Notes under the pieces: generated by a model
Seen by the model: the letters and a program-made list of their open reading frames with translations, nothing else
The model's database searches: none
What the model was told of the DNA's origin: nothing
Position numbers and translations under genes: made by a program
Assembly: GCA_015680685.1 (NCBI GenBank)
Contig: MNCI01025571.1
Location: 691,088-713,764 of the forward strand
From: Gnetum montanum
Lineage: Eukaryota; Streptophyta; Gnetopsida; Gnetales; Gnetaceae
DNA length: 22,677 nucleotides
Reading direction: 5' to 3'
In this document: piece by piece, positions 1-9,145 of the stretch
Layout of the letters: each line of letters opens with the position of its first letter
How positions within the stretch are numbered: the stretch's first letter is position 1

Positions 1-572
1 GTGGCTACCAAATGCTAATTTTTGCTGGGATCACCATGCGTAACGCAGGTGCTCGAAGTGGTCGTACTGAGGCACTTAACTAGGAGGAAAGGGTTGAGAG
101 AATCTAATCTAGCCTAAGTGCGATGAGCATCCANATGAGCATCCATTCCTTGATTATCTATATACATCTCATGACTACCACTGGGATTACCAAGCGTAGA
201 TCCGAGGTATGCCACTGGGTTACCAAGTAGTCACACTGAGATGCTCGTAATCAAGTCGTACTCATTCCACGTTACTAGGAGATAAGGGTGAGAGAGAAAN
301 GCTCATCTTTATTGCCGTACACAACTTGTGTTCAAGTACAATGTTGCTCGAATAAAGATCTATTCACTTTGGGACTCCTACTGCAGGCACATGGAAAATA
401 GTCTATCTCTGGAGTGATCAATCTACCAGAGTTTTCCTACTTCTAGTCTCGGATGAGAAAACAAGGGAGAGCTACCTCTTATTTATAGATATGATGATGC
501 ACTGCGATATCGTGTATGCGATATCGCAGGGGACAACGCGATATCGTGGCCTATGTGAATCGCGTCTCATCA
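1..572 (-). repeat. Downstream (3') LTR, partial
   Basis: Aligns along its length with 5612-6253. It ends at CTCATCA (566-572), the same terminus as the right LTR. It keeps the U3 palindromes (GATATC at 506, 520 and 540) and the minus-strand TATA box (480-487). Compared with the right copy, about 60 bp after the GAGAGAGAAA run are missing and replaced by an N at 300. An 11-nt stretch is duplicated around the N at 134. Both look like assembly joins rather than biology. Confidence 0.85.
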
Positions 573-581
573 TACCCCCAT
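573..581 (-). other. Polypurine-tract-like sequence next to the LTR
   Basis: Read on the minus strand, the bases just before the LTR are ATGGGGGTA and then TGATGAG. This is the expected place for the plus-strand primer of reverse transcription. The tract is short and interrupted. A 15-base stretch covering it (575-589) recurs exactly at 2519-2533. Confidence 0.45.
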
Positions 582-2362
582 GACTGAATGAAAACTCATC
601 CTCAAGTTCCTTACAAAATATTGGGAAGGTATGGGATTATTGAGGGGAATGGAACTAATGGGATGACATGTGAACGGATCATCATTACAAGACTTGACAA
701 AATTGGTGTTCATGACAACAAGGGTGAACACCTTATTACATTGACATCAAGCCTTAGTTGGCAATTGAGAAAGAGAGAGAGAAAGAAGTGTTATTGCTGC
801 CAACACCCAGATTTGCACCTTTCGTTGTCCATCGGTAAGCGCACCATCGATCTTGCTCCTTGCATAGCTACTGTAGTGCTGCTCCATTCCATGTGTTCCC
901 TCCAGATCCGGTCCGTTGTTGTATGATTACCATCTGTACACACAACACAATCTTATATTAGCAAGGGTAAATGAATTTCAATGTGGTTAATACCTTGCTT
1001 CGATGTAAGTCCATGGCTAGGTTGTGGTATGGTTGATACGTATCTGGATATATAATAATGATGACTATCGAAGGTGTAGGGGTTAAAAAAAATTGAAAAA
1101 ACAAGCCCTGTATGCCCATGACTAATCACGAACCTCCGGTAGTGTTAGAATAAAGAAAGAAAAGGAATAAGAAAGATAGATAAAAAAGGGAAAACTATAG
1201 CATTGATGAAATGGATGTCAAGATGGTAATGAACAAAATAAAATAAAATTAATTACAAAAATGTTAGGGAAAATAAGTTAACTAGTGCACCAAATAGGAA
1301 TGTCAGTGGGTCCTCCCCAAAGCAGGTTCATGCCCTTAATGCCCTGACAAACCCACATTCAAAGAGTCTGTAGGCTCTAGGAATGTTATTTGGAACAAGA
1401 GTTAAAGTCTTAACCACAAGAATTTACCAAAAAGAAAATAATGTGTCAACTAAAATATATACGCTAATGATACAACTGGCAATGAGGTGAACAATGGAGC
1501 GAAGGATGGAGAGAAGAGAATGGAATGGAATCCCAAGAACAAGGTGGTGTATAGCCCCTTGTGTGTTTCATGATTAATGTGACTTGGCAAATCTCATTCC
1601 AACTCTGGCCTCAAACCAACCACATCCAGTGACTTCACATCAACGCACTTGGCCAAACCATCCACTTGAATAACAAGAATGCTTCCTCCAAAGAGTCACC
1701 ACCATTCTAACGAAACAAAGGAGGAGAGAATGGGAAGTGAGAAGGGCCTTAGTTAAAGGGAACATTTTTAGTTCCATAACCAATGCTTGTAGCCCAAGGG
1801 ATTATTTTTTCTAAAGGGTGTGCTTTGAATTCTCACTTTTTTTGTCTCTTTTTTGTTTGTTTTGTGTTTTGTGTTTGTATGCATGAGAACCACACCATGC
1901 AAAGACTTGTTATTTTTATTGACTCAGCTTCCCGATGAATTGGGTAACATCAAAATGGCAAGAAAACTCAAGAAGAAAACATCCAAGCACCCAAGAGAAT
2001 GGCTAACACAAATGCATCAAGTTCCCTTGAAGTCACACCCTTTTTAATCCTTAAGTCCTTCCTTAGTTTGAGAAATGCCCAGTCACCAATTTGTTAAAGT
2101 TCTTATTAGAAAAGGAGACTGTACATTTCCAAGCCAAGAGAGACCATAGAACTTGTGGATGGATGGATGAAGTGAACTCATTGCCTGCCATATCAAAAGA
2201 AACATACCTTAGTATCAACATCATGACTTAAAGGTAAAAACCAAACATTAGCAATCAATGCGAAAGAAGTTCATACCATCATTCCGAACACTTATTGGGT
2301 GACAAACTTACAAGGTGGATCACATGCACATACACACAAATAATGGAAAAGTATAACGATGT

Positions 2363-2471
2363 TGTAAAACAAAAACAAGAAAAGTTAAAGAAATTTGTAA
2401 AACAAAAACAATAAAAGTTAAAGAAATTTGTAAAACAAAAATGTGTAAGACAAAAATGTGTAAAACAAAAA
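2363..2471. repeat. Short tandem repeat, 33-bp then 15-bp units
   Basis: Two 33-bp units starting TGTAAAACAAAAAC (2363 and 2396) are followed by roughly 15-bp units TGTAAAACAAAAA, TGTAAGACAAAAA and TGTAAAACAAAAA. The short unit is the start of the long one, so the array probably grew by slippage. On the minus strand it stays open and would give a Phe/Cys-rich repeat, which I do not regard as a real protein. Confidence 0.8.
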
Positions 2472-2518
2472 TCGAAAAAGAATTGAGGGCCCCATATGAT
2501 TAGCATAGATTGCCATCT

Positions 2519-2533
2519 CCCCCATGACTGAAT
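2519..2533 (-). repeat. Internal copy of the polypurine-tract flank
   Basis: Exact 15-base match (CCCCCATGACTGAAT on plus) to 575-589. On the minus strand it reads into GGGGGAGATGG, which looks more like a standard retroelement polypurine tract than the copy beside the LTR does. Confidence 0.55.
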
Positions 2534-2688
2534 TGTAAGGGAGAGATCCGAAATAATGAGCACCTATTTGAATTTCTTAAAAGTGCCCAACTTCTTCCAA
2601 CTGATGTTCTTAAATTAAGGGGTGGAAGTTGGCGACGCTCATATTCCAATGTATCTATGCCTTCGTTGTTGGCATGAGTTTCCTTAGT

Positions 2689-3240
2689 TCATTCTGTGCA
2701 TATTAGTTTGCTCTTCCTAGTAGCTGTCAACCATCGGGTGTCTACTACTGGTGTGGTTGCTACATACAAGCACCTTTGAATTTGTATTTCTTGGGCACAT
2801 TGATTACATAAAAGAGATGCTGAACATTCTTCCATGTCATCACCCTCCAAGTCACTGTATGTGATGCACAGAACTTTCTTCTTCTCGATCTTTCCATAAA
2901 TTTTTATCTTAGAGATTTCCAAGGAAAGATCGCAGATCCTAAGGCATGCATCTACTATACTTAGCCATGCCCTTCCCATTATAATTGGGAAGTCCCCTTC
3001 ATTGTTGTTAACTTCAATCACCAGGAAATAGGCTGGGTAAGACCAACCACACATAGTGGTAACTATGTCCTCCACTAATTCCAAGGGAATGGTGATGGAC
3101 TGGTCTGCCAGCTATAGTTGGATGTTGCTCTTTTAAAGTTGGGGTAGGTTCTAGGCTTGATACATCTCTTGTGAAATTAAATTGACTCCAAAACCTGAGT
3201 CAAGAAGAGCCTTATGTGGTGCATTTTCAGCGATTTGTAA
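2689..3240 (-). pseudogene. Broken retropepsin-type aspartic protease of the gypsy element
   Basis: Minus-strand translation gives a retropepsin active site, ALLDSG followed by VNLIS, with the Asp-Ser-Gly codons at 3193-3201. Downstream comes PIIMGRAWL (about 2960-2990), the hydrophobic-GR motif near the end of this fold (usually ILGRPFL or similar in plant gypsy elements). Stop codons lie between the two motifs (in the 3110-3170 region), so no intact enzyme is encoded. In an active element this protease cuts the Gag-Pol polyprotein. It follows gag in the usual order. After it a charged, Lys-rich stretch runs to 2689 and no reverse transcriptase follows. Confidence 0.75.
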
Positions 3241-3519
3241 ATAGATTAAGGGACTCCTAGGGTTAGTTAGTTTCTTGGGAAGGTGTCCTACCTTGATCTA
3301 GTCGGTTATGGTATGTGTTAACATAACCGTATGCGTTAAGCTCTGATTTTGGATGGAAGGGTGCTCCAAAGTGTTAGATGGTGGAGGAGTGTACATGGGC
3401 TCAATTACTTGTTGTTGCAAGAGTTTGTCTAGGCTTTTGGTTCTGAAGAAGGGTCTTCTCTTTTTACAGTTGTCAGAACCAGCATCAGGTGGAATATTTA
3501 TAGCTCTCACAACGTGACG

Positions 3520-5132
3520 TTGCTACGGTTGAGGAGGGAGTTCCCCTTGCATTGTTGGAGCAAGAGGTGTTATGGGAACTACCGGTGGAAGAGGTGTGGA
3601 TGGATTAGGAGGATGGTATGGATGTGGAGGAGAAGGAGTCCTTCTAAAGTACTCCCAAACTTGGTAGTGACGTTGGGGAGTTGTGTGACTCATAGAGTCA
3701 CTTGGAGAAACCGGTTGCTGCACATAATAACCAATGGTTCTTTCTTGGGCATAAGTCCCAAGGGTTCTTCTAGTCTCATGCATTAGCTCATCTACAATGT
3801 GGCGGAGTTGATCCCGCTGTGCGTAACCATGGCCCGGGCAATGATGTAATAATGTGTAGTATTGGGCCATGGCAGCATCCAAGGGTTCATGAATACCTTG
3901 ATTCCATCCTTGGATTTGCTTACATAAATTGGATACTCTGGAGTACGTCTAAAACTTATCGTTGAAGAGTTCTAACATCGTACTCCATCTCCTGATGGTT
4001 TCCGGTTCTAAGGACCGGTACCAACTCTCTGCTTCTTTGGTGAGTGTCCTGGGAAACAACTTTAGTTTCTACCACTCGTTTTCTATATTTTGCAAGGCAT
4101 AGGCATCGTAGAATGCCTGTAAATGATGTTGCAGATCAGCATTGTATCCCCCTCAAAGTGTGGGATATTTTTCATGTCTAAACGCTTGATCCAACTATCT
4201 TTTAAATGCCTTGTTGGGATTCTTACTGCCTTCGTTATATCAAGCATACTTCGGGTGGCAAGTAGGGGCTTGTCATGATCGTCTCTTTCATGATGCCTGT
4301 GATGTCTGCGTTGTTCCCTACTTTCCCTTCGTTCATGCCCTTGTCCTCTCTCTCAACTTTCCTGTCGAGGTCTCTCATTTTGTCTACCTCTATCCTCATC
4401 ATTATGCCCTTCATGATTATGCCCAGAGGTGGAAGGAGAGGGTGAGTGATGAGATGAAGGAGAAGAGGAAGGGGAATCATTGCCACGATGATGTTTCTTG
4501 CCTTCTCTTCAGTTGCTACGGCCCCAATCGTGGTGACGATCTAAGTGCCCATCCTTATTATGAGTTGTTGTTCCCTCTGTGAACAGTTGGCGTTCACGGG
4601 CATCAGAACTAGGGTTGTGTATCGTTGAGTGTAAGTTCTGATACCCAACCTCCTCACCATCGTTAGGAGGGGGAACATCCTTTGATAGTGAACCTGTTAT
4701 AAGTGGTTCACCATCTCTAGTTTCACTTAGGATGTGTAGGACCTCTTTGCCCTTCAACAGTGTATGTTGGCTCTCCTGCCTTGAGTCCCTCATACATTGT
4801 AAAGCTGTGGGATGGTAATCCCTCATGTCAAAATCACCCATAACATATTCGACGTATAATTCCGTCATGCCGATCTATGCCAAGGCATGGAGAAGCATGT
4901 TAGGGACTGCCCAATCTGGAGGTAACACTATGTTACCATGAAAATCTCTCTAGCGCATCTGTTCATCTTGATGGAGAATAAAAGTAAATTTGGGAATATA
5001 CTCATCAGGATGAGTATAGACTATTCGGTATTGTTTAGGACTTGGCAGATTTTGGTTATGTGTTTTTGATTTCCGACTATTTCATGTATTATCCCTAGGT
5101 GAAGTGCTATTGTGAGAAGAAGAAGAAGACAT
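3520..5132 (-). pseudogene. Broken gag of the gypsy element
   Basis: A likely original start ATG lies at 5130-5132, about 125 bases inside the primer-binding site, and opens with a Ser-rich run. In-frame stops follow within about 20 codons and again before 4868. An open stretch at 4509-4868 holds Gag-like sequence, followed by an Arg/His/Asp-rich part spread over several frames. The clearest landmark is at about 3980-4036: AESWYRSLEPETIRRW, the conserved capsid-region motif of plant gypsy Gag (A..W...L....I..W). Downstream, 3523-3882 is open and Pro-rich near its end. Gag would form the virus-like particle. With this many breaks the copy cannot do so. No zinc knuckle is visible. Confidence 0.75.
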
Positions 5133-5258
5133 TATGTCTTATCAGTGTGCTAATTTTACCATTATATAAATTTTTCTTTTGATTAACTCGAATGTTCATT
5201 TAGGCTCCCAACGATGTGAGTGATATCCTATGTTCTATTCAGCGCACAAACACTTAGT

Positions 5259-5275
5259 CCCCGACAACGGCGCCA
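5259..5275 (-). other. Primer-binding site of the gypsy element
   Basis: On the minus strand TGGCGCCGTTGTCGGGG begins one base after the LTR terminus. TGG is the complement of the CCA end of a tRNA, and TGGCGCCGTTG-type sites are common in plant gypsy elements. It defines the right-hand LTR as the upstream LTR and gives the element its direction. Confidence 0.85.
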
Positions 5276-6129
5276 ATGATGAGTGGCGAGGTACCCCTAC
5301 ACTCAACCATACAAGTACGAGCATAGCACGTGCGATCCGGTCAAACTCCATAGAATAAGTGCCTACATGCCCCATGGAACACTTAGGGTTAATCATTCGT
5401 TGTCTTCCCAGACTTACTTGTAGTTGTCACGGTGTATGGTTAAGTAAGTTCGAGGTATATGATTTTTATATCTTTTTATGTTTTTGTCTCCTATGTTATT
5501 GAGGTGAAGGGTTGAGAAACTAATTACTAACTCTAACTAATGACTAAGTCTAAATTACCTAGTGTCAGCATCCCTTCCCACTTACCGTACACACCCTGAA
5601 CTGATGCAACCGTGGCTACCAAACGCTAATCGTTACTGGGATCACCACGCGTAACGCACATGCTCGAAGTGGTCGTACTGAGGCACTTAACTAGGAGGAA
5701 AGGGTTGAGAGAATCTAATCTAGCCTAAGTGTAGTGAGCATCCGTTCCTTGATTATCCGTACACATCTCACAACTACCACTGGGATTACCAAGCGCAGAT
5801 CCGAGGTACGCCACTGGGTTACCAAGTAGTCACACTGAGATGCTCGTAATCAAGTTGTACTCATTTCGTGTTACTAGGAGATAAGGGTGAGAGAGAAAGT
5901 AATAAATAACATTAAATAAAATCCTATTCCATGCATTGCAAGGTTTATCTGGAAAGATTTATTGCCGTACACAACTTGTGTTTAGGTACAATATTGCTCG
6001 AATAAAGATCCGTTCACTTTGGGACTCCTACTGCGGGCACATGGAAAATATTCTATCTCTGGAGTGATCAATCTACCAGAGTTTCCCTACTTCTAGTCTC
6101 GGATGGGGAAACAAGGGAGAGCCGCCTCT

Positions 6130-6137
6130 TATTTATA
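6130..6137 (-). promoter_or_regulatory. LTR TATA box
   Basis: TATAAATA on the minus strand, followed by AGAGGCGG. The same sequence and context occur in the solo LTR (20569-20576) and the left LTR (480-487), so it is conserved in the family. Transcription would start roughly 30 bases downstream. Confidence 0.7.
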
Positions 6138-6153
6138 GATATGACGGCGCACC

Positions 6154-6229
6154 GCGATATCGCGTACGCAATATCGCAGGGGACAACACGATATCGCATA
6201 CGTGATATCGCATGGGATGCGATATCGTG
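6154..6229 (-). promoter_or_regulatory. Cluster of GCGATATCGC palindromes in LTR U3
   Basis: Five copies or near copies of the 10-bp palindrome GCGATATCGC, with GATATC cores at 6156, 6170 (AATATC), 6190, 6204 and 6221. Steps are 14, 20, 14 and 17 bp. They lie just upstream of the TATA box, so they are candidate activator or repressor sites for the LTR promoter. Confidence 0.55.
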
Positions 6230-6253
6230 GCCTATGCGAATTGCATCTCATCA

Positions 6254-6600
6254 ATATTTATTTATATTTTTATATTTTTTATCTTAAGTGCTATATGGGA
6301 AGATGTGTTGACCTTTTGGTATGTTAAAACATTAAGGAAAATGTAAAATATAGGATGTTGTGGTGTGTGATGCTTTTGCAGGGCATGGACCTGACGAGCA
6401 TGAATGAAGATTGTAAGGACTCAAGAAAATATTGGACATCATAGAAAAAAAGTACTCAAGAAGAACTTGGGTTAAGAGAAAAGGAGAGCTCAAAGAAGAA
6501 GGACAAGGTCTTAAGGAAGCATGCGGGACAACATGGACAAGGAATAAAGACTTTAAAGCTCAACTTTGGTGTTCAAAAGAAAGCCTTAGCATTAAAGAAT
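6254..6600. other. AT-rich region with no recognised gene
   Basis: Begins with a T/A-rich run directly after the LTR. It continues as purine-rich sequence with short open frames (for example 6432-6665 plus) that match nothing I recognise. It may be the flank or the first part of the LTR-like region that follows. Confidence 0.4.
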
Positions 6601-6612
6601 TAATTGCAAAGA

Positions 6613-6929
6613 AGATGTCTCCAAGAATCAATAGACATCTCCCCTTAAGTGAATATGTCTCCTAACAGCAATAGATGTCTTGGTCGAAGTAAAGAAGAAC
6701 CAATGAAGACATCTTGTAAAAATAGTAGATGTCTACTATTAAGAGAAGACGTTTCCCTGATGATGAGGATGTCTTGGCCAAGTTGAAGGTTGCTTAGAAT
6801 AAGATGTCTCTCTTGTGAAGAAGATGTTTCCATGAAGATTTCTTCTTAGAGACATCTGCCTTATGAAGAATACATCTTTTTGAATGGAAGTCTGATGTAG
6901 TGGATGTCTCATTCTTGAAGAAGACGTCT
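6613..6929. promoter_or_regulatory. Array of 14 palindromic octamers with recurring 20-bp spacing
   Basis: Octamers related to AGACGTCT start at 6613, 6633, 6653, 6673, 6707, 6727, 6747, 6767, 6802, 6822, 6850, 6870, 6902 and 6922. Nine of the 13 steps are exactly 20 bp; the others are 34, 35, 28 and 32. Seven sites are AGATGTCT or AGACATCT, the two products expected when the central CpG of AGACGTCT is methylated and deaminated. One site (6922) is still AGACGTCT and one (6747) is AGACGTTT. The sequence between sites is not conserved, so this is not a simple tandem repeat. GACGTC is a known C-box type core for plant bZIP factors. Binding here is inference. Confidence 0.7.
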
Positions 6930-6987
6930 CCAGTGATCGTTAGATAGCCATTGCATGAATTCTAAGGTGATTTTAAAAACATTAAGG

Positions 6988-6995
6988 CTATAAGA
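6988..6995 (+). promoter_or_regulatory. TATA-like box after the octamer array
   Basis: CTATAAGA about 60 bases after the last octamer. This gives the array the layout of enhancer sites upstream of a core promoter. No transcript evidence is available. Confidence 0.35.
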
Positions 6996-7624
6996 AAACT
7001 TCATTCTCTTGGGGAATGTTCAAGTGTTGTATGCAAGAAAGTGTCAACATCAAGCAATCATTGTGCATATTATTCTATTGTATTTTTATGCCTCAATGTT
7101 CTATCTCTTGTACTATTGTAAGATATTTGTTGTGTTGTACCTCAAAGTATAAGGACTAGCATGTTAATTGCATTCTTTCCTTGTAATTCTTGTTTCTCTT
7201 TTGTTGCCTTGCAAGGTTGATGTGCTTCTTGCAAGAAGGCATTGTCCTTGAGCTTGTCGGGATCCTGCAGGACTGAGTGTTAGTGTAGCATCATAACACT
7301 CTAAAGGAGAGCTCAAGTTGTAAAGGTTGTGGGTTCCTAGAAACTATATTCTAATCTTGTCAGGGCCTTGTAAGGTTGAGTGGATTTGTATGTCGAATCA
7401 CTGTAGAGCGAAGCTTAGAGCTATACAAGGTGTGGTACCCTTCAAACCACATTTTGAGAGGAACAAAGTCTAGAGGTGTGCAAGTGATCTACCCTCTGGG
7501 TATGGACTACCCAAGTTGGGAAACCATATTAAAAATTAGATATTATTCTTGTGGAAAAAATTTTATTTTGGGAAACTTATTCATCCCCCACCTTCTAGGT
7601 TCAATTATCCATAAGATGAATATT

Positions 7625-8215
7625 TAATGATTAACTATTTTAACTACCTAACTTGTTCTAAAGTCTAACTACCCTAACATAAGTAGTTGTACCCACTTAC
7701 TGTACATATCATGAACTAGTATTAACACTACTAAGTTACCAAGTGATGATTAGTGGGCATACCAAATGGCCACTGCTAGGCTTACCAAGCATTATACGTT
7801 ATGCTCGAAGTGGTCGTACTTCTGTGTTCATGATTAATTATGTTAATTACTATGACATGGAATGTCAAATGCATTTAAAGTAAAGTGTTGGTAAGAAAGA
7901 TTAAGTTAATCCAAGTGCTACAATGAATGCCAAAAATATCAACTTTATTGCCATTGATGTACAATCTCTTTCCCTCACACTGTGGGCACTTAGAGGAAAA
8001 ATATTCCAACTCTAGGAAAGACAAACTGCAAGGGCTTTGCTATGATACTACACAAGGTGCCGTATATGTGGTTGGTGCATGCATTTATATAGGCTTAACT
8101 ACATTAGCATCGACACATCTACATTAACGCATGTCACTGTGCATCGACAAGGATACATCAATGGAGATGCATCGATGCATGCCCATCGACACAACCTATT
8201 TATTGACACTTCATT
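7625..8215 (-). repeat. Diverged LTR fragment related to the gypsy LTR family
   Basis: Stretches align in order with 5510-6240 of the gypsy LTR: CCCACTTACTGTACA (against CCCACTTACCGTACA), ATGCTCGAAGTGGTCGTACT (identical, 7800-7819), then a TTTATTGCC region, then a minus-strand TATA box TATATAAA (8091-8084). Beyond it, where the other LTRs carry GATATC sites, this copy has CATCGAC-type sites at 14-bp steps. The first roughly 230 bp of the LTR (the 5277 side) are missing, so it is truncated. It is an older or separate subfamily. Confidence 0.6.
8084..8091 (-). promoter_or_regulatory. TATA box of the diverged LTR
   Basis: TATATAAA on the minus strand, in the same position relative to the palindromic sites as the TATA boxes of the gypsy LTR family. 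Confidence 0.5.
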
Positions 8216-9145
8216 AGCTATAAAAACATCTTGCATTACTAGGCATAGATATTGTATTACATTGATTAAGAAAAAAACCAAAGGAAGCCCTAGTGGGTGG
8301 ATCATTGTAATGACACTTTTCTAGGAAAGCATTGCTTGACACTACCCAAATGTCCCAAAGTAGTTAAATGTTCTAGAGCAGACTTAAGGTAGGCTATGCC
8401 TTAACGTTCTCAAGAACTTGCAAGCACAACATAAGTATACAACTCACATTCCACATGTTGGTCTAAGAATAGGAGCATTGTGAGGATATCTATATAATCA
8501 TACAAGTAACCAAACCAATGCAACATACATAACATACTTAAGAGGACTAGCATACACATACAACATCATTTCCTTAAGAGAGTTAAGATGTGTTCCTACT
8601 CTAATACATCTAGCCCCAAGCCTTAATCCGAAGAGAAGGGTGGTGGCCTGAGCATCAAAGCTAAAGCTCCTCCATAAGCTTACATAGCCTTATGATGTCG
8701 TATATAAAGGAATAAGGGCCATGTAGTTCTTTGGTGATGGTTCTAATAGCATGGAACCTATGAGGATTTCCATACTTGTGTGGTCTTGTTCTAGAGGGAA
8801 ACAACCTTCAATCAACCAACAAGACATGTTTTCTTATAGTCACAAAGCAAAACTCATTACAAAGGCAAATTAGCAACTTCAAGGGTTTTGATAATTTGAC
8901 TAGAACCCCTTTTTAAATTGGATCAAATCTCTCCAAAGGACAGGTGCAGATCATATAGACTCCAAATGGTGTGTTTTGTGAGTGAAAATGCATTTATTTC
9001 TTTGGGACTAGATTTCATATTGCACACAAATAGGGAATGTGGTTCACACCCTTTCTTTTAACTATCCATAGAAAGAGTTTTTGGATCTTTTCCAATTAGA
9101 CAGAAGTGTTAAATTATTGTGGTGGTGGTTTGGGGTTTGGGGGTT
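8216..9145. other. Intergenic region, no gene recognised
   Basis: AT-rich sequence with scattered stops in all frames. The minus strand across about 8580-8850 keeps short open pieces, which may be retroelement coding debris, but no motif lets me name it. Confidence 0.4.

Larger units (their letters stand above)
582..2688. other. Internal retroelement region without recognisable coding
   Basis: This is about 2.1 kb between the LTR and the protease remnant. Short open frames are present (for example 588-926 plus and 2279-2563 minus), but none shows a retroelement domain or a codon pattern I recognise. The 2363-2471 part is a short tandem repeat. In a complete gypsy element this place would hold reverse transcriptase, RNase H and integrase. 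None of their motifs is visible in the frames I read. Confidence 0.6.
1..6253 (-). mobile_element. Non-autonomous gypsy-type LTR retrotransposon (left end cut by window)
   Basis: Two matching LTRs lie in direct orientation at 1-572 and 5277-6253, and window base 1 aligns to base 5612. The minus-strand sense is set by a primer-binding site touching the inner edge of the right LTR and by minus-strand gag and protease remnants. The order in element sense is LTR, PBS, gag, protease, about 2.1 kb without recognisable coding, a G-rich tract, LTR. I see no reverse transcriptase, RNase H or integrase, and the internal part (about 4.7 kb) is short for a full gypsy element. This resembles gag-only or gag-protease derivatives such as the TR-GAG and LARD classes, which are mobilised by autonomous relatives. 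Stops and frameshifts in gag indicate an old, dead copy. The base run after the right LTR begins ATATT, but its target-site partner lies outside the window. Confidence 0.85.
5277..6253 (-). repeat. Upstream (5') LTR, complete, 977 bp
   Basis: The ends are perfect 7-bp inverted repeats, TGATGAG and CTCATCA, within the TG...CA rule. In element sense (minus) it starts with a short U3 holding five GATATC-centred sites (6156, 6170, 6190, 6204, 6221), then a TATA box TATAAATA at 6137-6130, then a long R-U5. U3 upstream of TATA is only about 115 bp, so the palindromes are the main candidate regulatory sequence. It is richer in CpG than the left copy. Confidence 0.9.
6600..7604 (+). mobile_element. 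Probable LTR of a second, unrelated retroelement family
   Basis: I infer an LTR from three ordered features on the plus strand: a dense array of palindromic octamers (6613-6929), a TATA-like CTATAAGA (6988-6995), and at 7580-7603 a TTCATCCCCCACCTTCTAGG-type stretch, the sort of sequence found near the end of many plant Ty1-copia LTRs. The left boundary is not clear and no paired copy, primer-binding site or target-site duplication was found. It could be a solo or truncated LTR. Alternative: ordinary intergenic DNA with an unusual satellite-like array. Confidence 0.4.

Noticed and set aside
588-926. 112-codon open frame on the plus strand
   Set aside because: It lies against the sense of the retroelement, begins in the polypurine-tract flank and shows no recognisable motif.
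4211-4582. 123-codon open frame on the plus strand
   Set aside because: It is antisense to the gag remnant, whose capsid motif is on the minus strand.
6432-6665. 77-codon Lys-rich open frame
   Set aside because: Composition reflects a purine-rich stretch, it runs into the palindrome array, and no domain is seen.
6613-6929. CRISPR-like array of regular short repeats
   Set aside because: The repeats are 8-bp palindromes, far too short, and this is plant nuclear DNA.
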